A stretch of 64,000 bases of DNA from CAZNFR01 sp964572225 (GTDB taxonomy: Bacteria; Bacteroidota; Bacteroidia; Bacteroidales; GCA-2748055). Shown piece after piece: positions 1 through 7,993 of this stretch (position 1 is its first letter; each line of letters starts with the position of its first letter). Location of the stretch: contig CAZNFR010000007.1 in the NCBI GenBank assembly GCA_964572225.1, positions 1 to 64,000 on the forward strand. The letters run 5' to 3'. The notes beneath the pieces are model-generated. The model was given only the letters and a program-made list of their open reading frames with translations. It was not told the DNA's origin and ran no database searches. The translations under genes were made by a program, and so were the position numbers.

Positions 1-1
1 A

Positions 2-619
2 GCGTTAGAGTATTATTCAATGAGACATTTTATTGAATATGAATACGTTGAGGCTTCTGAAGATGATTTTCTTCTTTTTAATCTCACTGAAGTAATGGCA
101 ATCCGCGGAGTAGAACGAAAACTTTTGTGGAGGATCTATCATCCTGAACAGGGGTTGCTGAATGAGAAATTGCAATCAGATACCCTTTATTGGTCTGCAA
201 CCGGACGATACCGAAGCAGGGCTGAAGAAAACCTGACGGACCTGGTGGATGCAATAAGAGAAGCCTTCTGGTTTGCTGGAGAGGAATATACACTCTCAAT
301 AAGTCCGCAGTGGAAAAGAACCGAAAGACTCTATTTCGATCTGAATGACGGAAGGGAGGATCGTTCACTCGATACAGAGTATTTGATTGACCAGGTAAAA
401 TATGCCTCTAATCTTCGAAAATTTAAGTCCCTCTACAACCTTGCCGTTATCCATGAAAGAAGGGGAGAACCCGAAAAGGCAGTTGGCTTTCTGGAAGCTG
501 CTTTGGAAATCCAATCCAATTCAGGAGTGGCAAAATTGTACCTTAAGGAATTGAGAAAGTTTATTTCTGATATGGAGACCATCCGTAAACAAATTGGCGA
601 AAGTCCCTCGCCTCAATAA
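2..619 (+). CDS. TPR-containing protein, 5' end outside window (DUF6340-like)
   Basis: The frame is open to the left edge, and six codons precede the first ATG at 20, so the visible 205 residues are most likely the C-terminal part of a longer protein rather than a gene starting at 20. The last third (about residues 120-190) forms helical repeats with the TPR-like pattern Asn-Leu-Ala-(x)n-Gly-(x)n-Ala (NLAVIHERRGEPEKAVGFLE), followed by a charged C-terminus. The central part is rich in aromatic residues (WRIYHP, YWSATGRY). This resembles Bacteroidota DUF6340-type lipoproteins, whose N-terminus would carry a signal peptide and whose end carries such a repeat. The family link is from memory of the pattern and moderately uncertain. 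It is followed after 11 bases by the M48 protease gene on the same strand, so the two may be co-transcribed. Confidence 0.6.
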   Translation, partial: ALEYYSMRHFIEYEYVEASEDDFLLFNLTEVMAIRGVERKLLWRIYHPEQGLLNEKLQSDTLYWSATGRYRSRAEENLTDLVDAIREAFWFAGEEYTLSISPQWKRTERLYFDLNDGREDRSLDTEYLIDQVKYASNLRKFKSLYNLAVIHERRGEPEKAVGFLEAALEIQSNSGVAKLYLKELRKFISDMETIRKQIGESPSPQ

Positions 620-630
620 AATCAACGATT

Positions 631-1869
631 ATGAATAATCCATACTTTATCGTTATCCTTGTAATTCTGATTCTTGGATTTATCCTGGAAAGATGGTTGG
701 ACCGCTTGAATCTTAGTCATACAAGTAAAACCCTTCCCGATGAACTTAAGGACGTATATGAGAACGAGCGATACCGAAAATCGCAGGAATATAAAAGGGT
801 AAATACACGATTTGGATTCCTTACCAGCACCTTCAGCCTGATTGTGATCCTCCTGATGTTATTCCTGGACGGATTTGCTTTTGTTAATGAACTTGCATAC
901 GAACTGACCCATCACTACATTTTTACCGTTCTGGTTTTTTTTGGAATCCTAATGCTTGCTTCCGATATCCTGAATACTCCTTTCTCCGTATATGATACCT
1001 TTGTGATTGAGGAAAAATTCGGGTTCAACAAAACCACTCCTCTTACATTTATCACAGATAAACTAAAAGGATGGATCCTTGGGGCAATTCTGGGAGGAGG
1101 GATCCTGGCCCTGGTAATCTGGTTTTATCAGCTAACCGGTAAAAACTTCTGGATATGGTCATGGGCACTGGTTTCTGGATTTATGATATTTATGACCATG
1201 TTTTACTCAAACCTTATTGTACCGCTTTTCAACAAACAAACCCCTTTGGAAGAGGGTGAGTTACGGACTGCCATAGAAGAGTTTAGTGAAAGAACGGGAT
1301 TTATCCTGAAAAATATATATGTAATTGACGGTTCCAAACGCTCAACCAAGGCCAATGCCTATTTTACGGGGCTGGGATCAAAGAAAAGGATAGTTCTTTA
1401 CGATACCTTAATCAAAGACCTGGATAAGGAGGAGATCATTGCCGTTCTGGCGCATGAGATCGGTCATTATAAAAAGAAACATACACTCAGCAGTACCTTG
1501 CTGGGAATCATTCAGACAGGCCTTACCCTTTTCTTGTTCAGCCAGTTTCTCGATAATCCCGGATTATCCTCAGCTTTGGGAGTCGAGGAACCAAATTTCC
1601 ACATATCCCTGATCGCCTTTGGTATTTTGTATACCCCTATCTCAATATTGTTGGGCTTAATCATGAATATTTTCAGCAGAAAGAATGAGTATGAGGCCGA
1701 TCGCTTTGCAGCAAAACATTTTCGGGCCGAACCTTTAATTTCCGGACTCAAAAAACTAACATCCAATAATTTAAGCAATCTCACCCCTCATCCTCTGTAT
1801 GTATTTTTTCATTACTCTCATCCCCCTCTTTTACAAAGAGTCAGAGCACTTAAGGAAACTGAAGGGTAG
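631..1869 (+). CDS. M48 family membrane metalloprotease (Ste24/CAAX protease 1 type)
   Basis: A 412-residue integral membrane protein with about six hydrophobic segments. It carries the zinc motif HEIGH at residues 275-279, embedded in LAHEIGHYKKKH, and a downstream NEYEAD motif near 352-357 that supplies the third zinc ligand. The length and the motif context match Ste24-type proteases, which cleave membrane-associated or prenylated substrates in eukaryotes; in bacteria the role is usually membrane protein quality control. The ATG at 631 gives a normal hydrophobic N-terminus. It lies 11 bases behind the preceding TPR gene and converges on msrB with only 4 bases between the stops. The family call is firm; the substrate is unknown. 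Confidence 0.93.
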   Translation: MNNPYFIVILVILILGFILERWLDRLNLSHTSKTLPDELKDVYENERYRKSQEYKRVNTRFGFLTSTFSLIVILLMLFLDGFAFVNELAYELTHHYIFTVLVFFGILMLASDILNTPFSVYDTFVIEEKFGFNKTTPLTFITDKLKGWILGAILGGGILALVIWFYQLTGKNFWIWSWALVSGFMIFMTMFYSNLIVPLFNKQTPLEEGELRTAIEEFSERTGFILKNIYVIDGSKRSTKANAYFTGLGSKKRIVLYDTLIKDLDKEEIIAVLAHEIGHYKKKHTLSSTLLGIIQTGLTLFLFSQFLDNPGLSSALGVEEPNFHISLIAFGILYTPISILLGLIMNIFSRKNEYEADRFAAKHFRAEPLISGLKKLTSNNLSNLTPHPLYVFFHYSHPPLLQRVRALKETEG

Positions 1870-1873
1870 AGGA

Positions 1874-2389
1874 TCATTTTCCGGTTCGAATCATCTCCGG
1901 AAGGGGTTCTCCGGCAGCCACAAAGTCCATTGAAACCGAGTTCACACAATGCCGGGTATTCTTCGGGGTAAAACCTTCTCCCAGAAAAACATGTCCCAAA
2001 TGCCCGCCGCAATTTGCACAGATAATTTCGGTTCTTCTTCCATCCGCATCCACTTGTCGTTTTACCGCACCGTCAATTTCATCATCGAAACTTGGCCATC
2101 CGCAGTGAGAGTTAAACTTATCGGCCGATTCATACAATGGGGCGTTACATCTTTTGCAGATATAGGTTCCTTTTTCCTTATGATCGGTAAATTCCCCGGT
2201 CCACGGTCTCTCGGTTCCCTTATCCAAGATCACATATTCTTCAAACTCGGTTAATTTATTGTAAAAATTGCCTTCGGCAGGTCCCATGGTTTTTTCTTCT
2301 GATTTCATATTCGTACTTTCTTTTTCACTCTGTGCACAAGAGGTCTGAAATATCAGAGCTATTGACATTATAATCAGTGTTGTTCTCAT
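1874..2389 (-). CDS. msrB: Peptide-methionine (R)-S-oxide reductase, exported (lipo)protein
   Basis: Reduces the R epimer of methionine sulfoxide in proteins. The 171-residue product has the MsrB signature: two zinc CxxC pairs (Cys78/Cys81 and Cys124/Cys127), the GWPSF motif near 97-101 and the catalytic cysteine Cys148 in [11 protein letters not shown]. The N-terminus is a short hydrophobic signal ending at Cys18 (QTSC), a lipobox-like site, so the enzyme is probably tethered in the periplasm. A linker rich in Glu, Ser and Lys joins it to the catalytic domain. The partner enzyme MsrA is encoded about 21 kb away (23271-23882) and is also exported. The gene lies downstream of the EamA gene on the same strand with a 112-base gap. 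Confidence 0.96.
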   Translation of the reverse strand: MRTTLIIMSIALIFQTSCAQSEKESTNMKSEEKTMGPAEGNFYNKLTEFEEYVILDKGTERPWTGEFTDHKEKGTYICKRCNAPLYESADKFNSHCGWPSFDDEIDGAVKRQVDADGRRTEIICANCGGHLGHVFLGEGFTPKNTRHCVNSVSMDFVAAGEPLPEMIRTGK

Positions 2390-2501
2390 TTTATCATATA
2401 CTTTTTAAACAATCGGTGAAAGATTAAGTTTTATTGTGTTTATCTAAAGATTTGACGGGTGCAGACAGAAACTGCTTACAAAAAAATGAAGAGAAATCTG
2501 C

Positions 2502-3398
2502 TTACAGGAAGAAAAATACAACTCCTGAAACACTTAGTACCACACCAATCATTTCTCTAAGGGTGATTTTGTGTTTGAATATCATAACGGATGGAGGAAT
2601 AATCATAATAGGTACAAGGGCCATAAGGGTAGATGCTATGCCCGTCTGAGTAAATTTTACCGCCACCAGGGAGAAGGAAACTCCCAGGAAAGGTCCAAAA
2701 AACGCGCCCGTGGTAATTCCCTGCATCGCTTTTTTGTGGGATAAAGCAGAAAATACCCGGTCCCATCTTTTTAATAAGCTAATCACAACCATAAAACCCA
2801 GGATCCCTGCAATAATTCTTATCTGTGTAGCAGCAAACGGATCGTAATCCTTCATTCCCAGCTTACTGAAAACAATACCACTTCCCTGTCCGACAGCCCC
2901 GATAAATGCGTACAGAATGCCCTTTACGGGCTTATTCAGGCTCACCTTATCGGTTCCGGATCTGCGGCTGAAGATGGCAAGAGCAATCCCTGAAAGGGTA
3001 AGAATCATACCTATAAGAGCCGCATAACTCATTCTCTCCCCCAGAATAAAAAATCCAAGGATGGCAGCAGTGGGGGGGGCCAGTGTCATGATCAGCATGG
3101 CGAACCAGGAGCCTACAAGAGGATAGGACCTGAAAAGAAAAAGGTCTCCGATAACAAAACCGATTAAGCCCGATATGGATAACCAGATCCAGTTATAAGA
3201 ATCAGCATCCGTGGGAAAAAAAAGATCTCTCCGGATAAAATTTAATATTCCCAGAAAAACCAAAGCCAGAATAAGCCTGATTATATTGACCGGTACAGAA
3301 CCAACTTTACGGGTAGCAGATTCAAATGCAAGTGCGGTTATGGTCCAAAATACGGCAACCAAGAGTGCTGCGAATTCTCCGGTATGATCTGTCAGCAT
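2502..3398 (-). CDS. EamA/DMT family transporter
   Basis: A 298-residue protein made of two tandem EamA repeats, each with about five hydrophobic helices, typical of the drug/metabolite transporter superfamily. Visible hallmarks are the glycine- and proline-rich helix with PLVGSWFAMLIMTLAPPTAA and the second-repeat sequence TGIASTLMALVPIMIIPPSV, which match the conserved helix-3/4 region of EamA exporters. An upstream TTG at 3425 would add nine residues, but the ATG at 3398 starts directly before the first helix and is preferred. Substrate cannot be told from sequence; family members export amino acids, nucleosides or other small metabolites. It shares its strand with msrB. Confidence 0.88.
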   Translation of the reverse strand: MLTDHTGEFAALLVAVFWTITALAFESATRKVGSVPVNIIRLILALVFLGILNFIRRDLFFPTDADSYNWIWLSISGLIGFVIGDLFLFRSYPLVGSWFAMLIMTLAPPTAAILGFFILGERMSYAALIGMILTLSGIALAIFSRRSGTDKVSLNKPVKGILYAFIGAVGQGSGIVFSKLGMKDYDPFAATQIRIIAGILGFMVVISLLKRWDRVFSALSHKKAMQGITTGAFFGPFLGVSFSLVAVKFTQTGIASTLMALVPIMIIPPSVMIFKHKITLREMIGVVLSVSGVVFFFL

Positions 3399-3625
3399 TG
3401 CTAAAATTTGCCCAAAGATAACCAAATTCAGTAATCACGATTGTCTCTGTGCAATTCCTGTTTCATTGAATTCGGCTATTTTTTTAGCATGACTTAGTTT
3501 GCCCGGGTTTTAGCGTAAACAAGTGCGGTAATCCCAATTATACTTTCGCCGGGTTCCTTAATTAAGTATTTTGTGATGCATGGAGGATTCCTATCAGAGT
3601 GCTATCTTTGTCTTTTTATTTTTTT

Positions 3626-4870
3626 ATGAAAGCAGCAATTATCACTATTGGGGATGAAATTCTGATTGGTCAGATAATCGACAGTAATTCAGCATTTATT
3701 GCGGAGAGCTTGAGCCTTATCGGCCTGCAGATTCATGAAATCCGATCCATTTCAGATAATCGTGAAAGTATACATTCAACCTTGAAAGATTTTGAAGGGA
3801 GGGTTGACCTTGTCATCCTTACGGGTGGGCTCGGACCCACCAGGGATGACATTACGAAAGGAAGTCTTGCTGAGTATTTTAATTGTCAGCTGGTTGAAAG
3901 TAAGGAAGTACTGGATCATATACAAAAACTATTCAGGTTGAGAGGTTTCGTGTTGAATGAGATTAACCGGAAACAGGCACTCATCCCGGAATACTGTACT
4001 CCCCTCAGAAATATCAACGGCACTGCTCCTGGAATGTGGTTTGAGAGAAATGGGACCATATTCGTATCCCTTCCGGGAGTACCTTATGAAATGAAAGAAA
4101 TTGTAAGCTCTGAGATTGTTCCCAGAATAATAGCCAGGCTAAATGGAAGTGTGGTGGTCCATAAAACCATAATGACCCAGGGAATCCCGGAATCCATGCT
4201 GGCCGCCAGGATCAAAGACTGGGAACTTGGTCTTCCGGGCAACCTAAAACTGGCCTATCTTCCACGACCCGGAATCGTTAGACTAAGGCTCACGGCGACC
4301 GGCAGTAGTCGAATCGCACTGGAAAAGAGTATACAACATGAAATCGACGGACTTAAAAGCATTATTCCGGAGGATATTTTTGGCTTTGATGACGAAAGCT
4401 TGCAGGAGGTTATTGGTAAGTTGTTAACCGCCAATAGTGAGAGTCTTGCCATAGCAGAAAGCTGCACCGGAGGTAACCTTGCCTACCTAATTACCTCTGT
4501 ACCCGGCAGCTCTGCCTATTTTAAGGGCGCTTCAGTGGCTTATTCAAATGATATCAAGATCAGGGAGCTTGATGTTCCTGAACATCTTATTCAGCAATAC
4601 GGAGCAGTGAGTAAAGAAGTAGTGGAAGCCATGGCATTGAACATTGGAAAAAGATATATGACAGAATACGGACTGGCCACCTCAGGGGTAGCGGGTCCGG
4701 GAGGCGGAACTCCGGAGAAGCCGGTAGGTACAGTATGGATAGCGGTTTCCAGAGGGGAAAGAGTCATTTCCCATAAGTATAATTTCGGGGAAAACCGTTT
4801 GCGAACCGTTGAACGGGCCTCGTATACTGCTCTTAATCTGTTAAGAAAGCTCATACTTGATATTCTTTAG
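3626..4870 (+). CDS. cinA: CinA family protein (nicotinamide-nucleotide amidohydrolase / ADP-ribose pyrophosphatase type)
   Basis: A 414-residue two-domain CinA. The N-terminal MoaB/MogA-like COG1058 domain (about 1-170) begins MKAAIITIGDEIL and contains the TGGLGPTRDD motif. The C-terminal PncC domain (about 250-410) has AESCTGG and the GVAGPGGGTPEKPVG motif typical of NMN deamidases. The family recycles pyridine nucleotides by hydrolysing NMN to NaMN and, in the N-terminal domain, ADP-ribose. A GTG at 3599 would add nine hydrophobic residues; the ATG at 3626 fits the conserved N-terminus. It precedes the ribosomal protein genes but with a 149-base gap, so it is probably a separate transcription unit. 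Confidence 0.95.
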   Translation: MKAAIITIGDEILIGQIIDSNSAFIAESLSLIGLQIHEIRSISDNRESIHSTLKDFEGRVDLVILTGGLGPTRDDITKGSLAEYFNCQLVESKEVLDHIQKLFRLRGFVLNEINRKQALIPEYCTPLRNINGTAPGMWFERNGTIFVSLPGVPYEMKEIVSSEIVPRIIARLNGSVVVHKTIMTQGIPESMLAARIKDWELGLPGNLKLAYLPRPGIVRLRLTATGSSRIALEKSIQHEIDGLKSIIPEDIFGFDDESLQEVIGKLLTANSESLAIAESCTGGNLAYLITSVPGSSAYFKGASVAYSNDIKIRELDVPEHLIQQYGAVSKEVVEAMALNIGKRYMTEYGLATSGVAGPGGGTPEKPVGTVWIAVSRGERVISHKYNFGENRLRTVERASYTALNLLRKLILDIL

Positions 4871-5019
4871 ACTTCGCCGGAGAAGGTAAAACTTACCGAA
4901 CAAGGGATGAAATCGGGGGAGGGACGAATTGGAAAGAAAAATATCATTGAAAATTTGAATAATTGAAGGAAATTCCCGTAATTTGCGAACTGTTTTAAAA
5001 ACCGATAAAAAATCATAGA

Positions 5020-5262
5020 ATGTCACGTGTTTGTCAGATAACCGGTAAAAAGATGATGGTGGGGAATAATGTTTCTCACTCGAAAAAGAGGACCAAAAGG
5101 CGTTTTTACCCAAATCTCTTTACCAAAAAGTTCTACCTTCCGGAGGAAGATCGTTGGATTGATCTTAAAATTTCGGCCAAAGGTCTCAGAATTGTTAACA
5201 GGGTTGGCATAAGCAATGCATTAAAAGAGGCAAAAGCAAAAGGATATATTACAAAATATTAA
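5020..5262 (+). CDS. rpmB: 50S ribosomal protein L28 (bL28)
   Basis: An 80-residue basic protein that begins [11 protein letters not shown], the conserved start of bL28, with the following [13 protein letters not shown] and LYTKKF-like block ([12 protein letters not shown]). It is a structural component of the large ribosomal subunit. It starts the cluster rpmB-rpmG-DUF4295, with rpmG only 11 bases downstream. A short TAATTTG element at 4979-4985, preceded by TTG-containing sequence, is a weak promoter candidate one base short of the Bacteroidota TAnnTTTG box. Confidence 0.98.
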   Translation: MSRVCQITGKKMMVGNNVSHSKKRTKRRFYPNLFTKKFYLPEEDRWIDLKISAKGLRIVNRVGISNALKEAKAKGYITKY

Positions 5263-5273
5263 TACTGTAGGAA

Positions 5274-5462
5274 ATGGCAAAAAAAGGTAAAGGTAACCGG
5301 GTCCAGGTAATTCTTGAGTGTACAGAGCATAAAGAAAGCGGTGTGCCCGGAACTTCACGTTATATTACAACCAAAAACAGAAAAAACACCACCGAAAGAC
5401 TTGAGCTCAAGAAGTATAATCCTATCCTCAAGAAGGTAACCGTTCATAAAGAAATCAAATAA
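5274..5462 (+). CDS. rpmG: 50S ribosomal protein L33 (bL33)
   Basis: A 62-residue basic protein [20 protein letters not shown]..., with the family motif [22 protein letters not shown]. In many bL33 proteins two CxxC pairs bind zinc; here only one cysteine (ECTEH) is present, so this is a zinc-independent (C-minus) form. It sits between rpmB and the DUF4295 gene with 11-base spacings, a Bacteroidota-typical ribosomal operon. Confidence 0.98.
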   Translation: MAKKGKGNRVQVILECTEHKESGVPGTSRYITTKNRKNTTERLELKKYNPILKKVTVHKEIK

Positions 5463-5473
5463 ACTGAAGAAAA

Positions 5474-5626
5474 ATGGCAAAGAAAGTAGTTGCAACCTTG
5501 CAAACCGGAAAAACCAAAAACTTTGTAAAATGTATCAAGATGGTGAAGCCCGGAGATTCAGAATCCTATGCCTTTGAAGAAGAAATGGTAAACATTGAAC
5601 ATATCAAAGATTTCTTCAATAACTAA
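5474..5626 (+). CDS. DUF4295 small basic protein next to L33
   Basis: A 50-residue protein from the ATG at 5474 to TAA at 5624-5626: MAKKVVATLQTGK..., ending EHIKDFFNN. The start, the KMVK core and the KDFF end match the short DUF4295 family found almost only in Bacteroidota, always directly behind rpmG. The location, 11 bases after rpmG and before a terminator, and the basic composition point to a ribosome-associated role. I recall, unverified, that a protein of this kind has been described as a Bacteroidota ribosomal protein; treat that as unconfirmed. Confidence 0.93.
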   Translation: MAKKVVATLQTGKTKNFVKCIKMVKPGDSESYAFEEEMVNIEHIKDFFNN

Positions 5627-5652
5627 AATAGGGCACGATTTAAGATATTTTC

Positions 5653-5679
5653 AAGCTTTCTGAAAGGAAAGCTTTTTTT
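5653..5679 (+). terminator. Intrinsic terminator behind rpmB-rpmG-DUF4295
   Basis: An 8-bp stem AAGCTTTC (5653-5660) / GAAAGCTT (5667-5674) with a six-base loop, followed by a run of seven T (5673-5679). It separates the ribosomal protein genes from ftsY, so ftsY probably has its own promoter or is fed by readthrough. Confidence 0.8.
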
Positions 5680-5710
5680 GTATTTTTAAGGCTCATTATC
5701 TGAAAACTCA

Positions 5711-6652
5711 ATGGGTATTTTTACTAAAAATAAAAAACAGGATCTAGAGAAAGGTCTTGAAGTCACCAAAGAAAGTGTATTTAAAAAACTTTCCCGGGCT
5801 GTTGTCGGAAAATCGAAAGTTGACGATGAAGTTCTTGACAATCTCGAGGAGGTGTTGATTACTTCCGATGTGGGAGTAGAGACTACCTTAAGGATCATTC
5901 AGCGGATCGAGGAGCGGGTTTCCAGGGATAAGTATATGAATACCAATGAATTGAATAGTATACTAAAAGATGAAATTGCGAGCCTTCTCGAAGAGAATAA
6001 CCTTGACTATGTTACCGATTTTAGTGAAGATTTGCCGGTAAAACCTTATGTAATTATGGTGGTAGGGGTAAATGGGGTAGGAAAGACCACCACCATTGGC
6101 AAGCTTGCCTATCACTATAAAAACGCCGGGAAGGAAGTTATTCTTGGTGCAGCCGATACTTTCCGGGCTGCTGCGGTTGACCAGCTTACCATATGGGCCG
6201 AACGTGTGGGTGTGGAACTGATTAAACAAAAGATGGGCGCGGATCCTGCATCGGTGGCATTCGATACCCTTTCGTCGGCAAAAAACAAAAATGCCGATAT
6301 AGTGATCATAGATACCGCCGGCAGGCTCCATAACAAGGTAAACCTAATGAATGAGCTTACCAAAATAAAAAGGGTGATGCAAAAGGTTATTCCGGATACC
6401 CCCAACGAAGTGCTACTGGTCCTTGATGGTTCCACCGGTCAGAATGCCTTTGAGCAGGCAAGACAATTTACAAAAGCTACGGAAGTTAACTCTCTTGCCC
6501 TTACGAAACTGGATGGAACAGCCAAGGGAGGAGTGGTAATCGGGATTTCCGATCAATTTAAGATCCCGGTTAAATACATTGGTATCGGCGAAAAAATGGA
6601 AGACCTGCAGATCTTTGACCGGAAATTATTTGTTGAATCCCTTTTTAGTTAG
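5711..6652 (+). CDS. ftsY: Signal recognition particle receptor FtsY
   Basis: The GTPase receptor that docks the SRP-ribosome complex on the membrane for co-translational insertion of membrane proteins. The 313-residue protein has a helical N domain (about 15-100) and a G domain with the P-loop GVNGVGKTT (119-127), the insertion-box DTFRAAAVDQL, DTAGR and TKLDGTAKGG motifs in order. The long acidic A domain of E. coli FtsY is absent, as is usual in Bacteroidota. It is followed by rimO with a 9-base gap, so the two are co-transcribed. Confidence 0.98.
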   Translation: MGIFTKNKKQDLEKGLEVTKESVFKKLSRAVVGKSKVDDEVLDNLEEVLITSDVGVETTLRIIQRIEERVSRDKYMNTNELNSILKDEIASLLEENNLDYVTDFSEDLPVKPYVIMVVGVNGVGKTTTIGKLAYHYKNAGKEVILGAADTFRAAAVDQLTIWAERVGVELIKQKMGADPASVAFDTLSSAKNKNADIVIIDTAGRLHNKVNLMNELTKIKRVMQKVIPDTPNEVLLVLDGSTGQNAFEQARQFTKATEVNSLALTKLDGTAKGGVVIGISDQFKIPVKYIGIGEKMEDLQIFDRKLFVESLFS

Positions 6653-6661
6653 TCTTCAAGA

Positions 6662-7951
6662 ATGAAAATTAACTTGGTAACCCTGGGGTGTGCGAAGAAT
6701 CTTGTTGATTCTGAAAGACTAATATACCAGCTTCAGCAAAATGGTCATACTCTTCTGCACAACGCAGATGAGTTTACGGATATCGTGATCATTAACACCT
6801 GCGGTTTTATTCTTGATGCCAAAACCGAATCTGTAGAGACCATTCTTCAATATGCTGAATCAAAAAAGGAAGGATTTATTGACAAGCTTTATGTTATGGG
6901 GTGTTTATCCCAGCGTTACAAAGAAAGTTTGAAAAAAGAAATTCCTGAAGTTGATGCTTTTTTTGGGGTGGATGACCTGAGATTTGTATTGCAGGAATTA
7001 AATTCTCAATACCATGTGGGTGAATTATACAGGAGGACCATTCAGACTCTGCCACACTATGCTTATTTAAAGATCTCTGAAGGTTGTAACCGAAACTGTG
7101 CCTTCTGCGCCATACCCTCCATTCGGGGCAGGCAAAAGTCTGTAGGAATGGATGATCTGGTAAGGGAATCGAGTCAGCTTGTACAGGAAGGGGTAAAGGA
7201 ACTCATTCTTATTGCCCAGGATATTACTACCTATGGAACAGATTTATATGGATCCCGTAAACTACCTGAGCTACTCGAAAAGCTCTGCAGATTTTCCGGT
7301 GCAGAATGGATCAGGCTACACTATGCCTATCCCTTATCTTTTCCTGCCGATGAGGTAATTGCTCTTATGAAGGATTTCCCAAATCTCTGCAAATACCTGG
7401 ATATTCCGGTTCAGCATATTAATGAGGACATACTGAGAAGGATGAACCGCGGACATGGAAGCCGGGAGGTATACGAAATTATCGAAAAATTCAGAAAAGA
7501 GATTCCTGATGTCTCGTTGAGAACCACTCTGATCACCGGGTTTCCCGGTGAGAGTGAAGGCGCTTATCAGGAACTTAAAAAATTTGTTCTTGAAACAAAG
7601 TTTGACCGCCTTGGAGTTTTTCCTTATTCCCATGAAGAGGATACCCCTGCATTTAAATTGAAAAATGACGTATCTCAGGCGCGTGCAGGGGAAAGAAGGG
7701 ATGAATTAATGGCAATTCAGGAGCAAATATCCCTGGAGAAGAATCTTGAAAAAATAGGAAAGAAATTAAAAGTGATCGTGGATGCCGAGGAGGGTGAATT
7801 TATGATTGCAAGATCAGAGTATGACTCGCCCGAGGTGGACAATGAAATTTTGATTTCAAAGAATGGCCACTCCTTAAGGAAGGGAGAGTTTTATACGGCC
7901 ACCATTATTGATGCGCTGGAGTTTGATCTTTTTGGAAGGATTGAGAAATAA
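6662..7951 (+). CDS. rimO: Ribosomal protein S12 methylthiotransferase RimO
   Basis: A radical SAM enzyme that adds a methylthio group to an aspartate of ribosomal protein S12. The 429-residue protein shows the N-terminal MTTase cysteines Cys10, Cys47 and Cys81, which bind the auxiliary cluster, the radical SAM CxxxCxxC as Cys142/Cys146/Cys149 in EGCNRNCAFCAIPS, and a C-terminal TRAM domain (about 360-428). The phrase IPSIRGRQKS after the SAM motif favours RimO over MiaB. It is the last gene of the ftsY-rimO unit and ends inside a strong terminator hairpin. Confidence 0.97.
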   Translation: MKINLVTLGCAKNLVDSERLIYQLQQNGHTLLHNADEFTDIVIINTCGFILDAKTESVETILQYAESKKEGFIDKLYVMGCLSQRYKESLKKEIPEVDAFFGVDDLRFVLQELNSQYHVGELYRRTIQTLPHYAYLKISEGCNRNCAFCAIPSIRGRQKSVGMDDLVRESSQLVQEGVKELILIAQDITTYGTDLYGSRKLPELLEKLCRFSGAEWIRLHYAYPLSFPADEVIALMKDFPNLCKYLDIPVQHINEDILRRMNRGHGSREVYEIIEKFRKEIPDVSLRTTLITGFPGESEGAYQELKKFVLETKFDRLGVFPYSHEEDTPAFKLKNDVSQARAGERRDELMAIQEQISLEKNLEKIGKKLKVIVDAEEGEFMIARSEYDSPEVDNEILISKNGHSLRKGEFYTATIIDALEFDLFGRIEK

Positions 7952-7982
7952 AAAACCCCTTTGGAGATTCAAAGGGGTTTTT
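7951..7982 (+). terminator. Bidirectional intrinsic terminator between rimO and clpC
   Basis: A perfect 13-bp stem (7951-7963 with 7970-7982) containing the CCCC/GGGG core, a six-base GAGATT loop and A/T tracts on both sides. It lies between two convergent stop codons, so it can end transcription of rimO on the plus strand and of clpC on the minus strand. Confidence 0.9.
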
Positions 7983-7993
7983 CGTTCTATTTA

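Noticed and set aside
4979..4985. TAATTTG as promoter of rpmB
   Set aside because: One base short of the TAnnTTTG consensus; noted in the rpmB entry but not called as a site.
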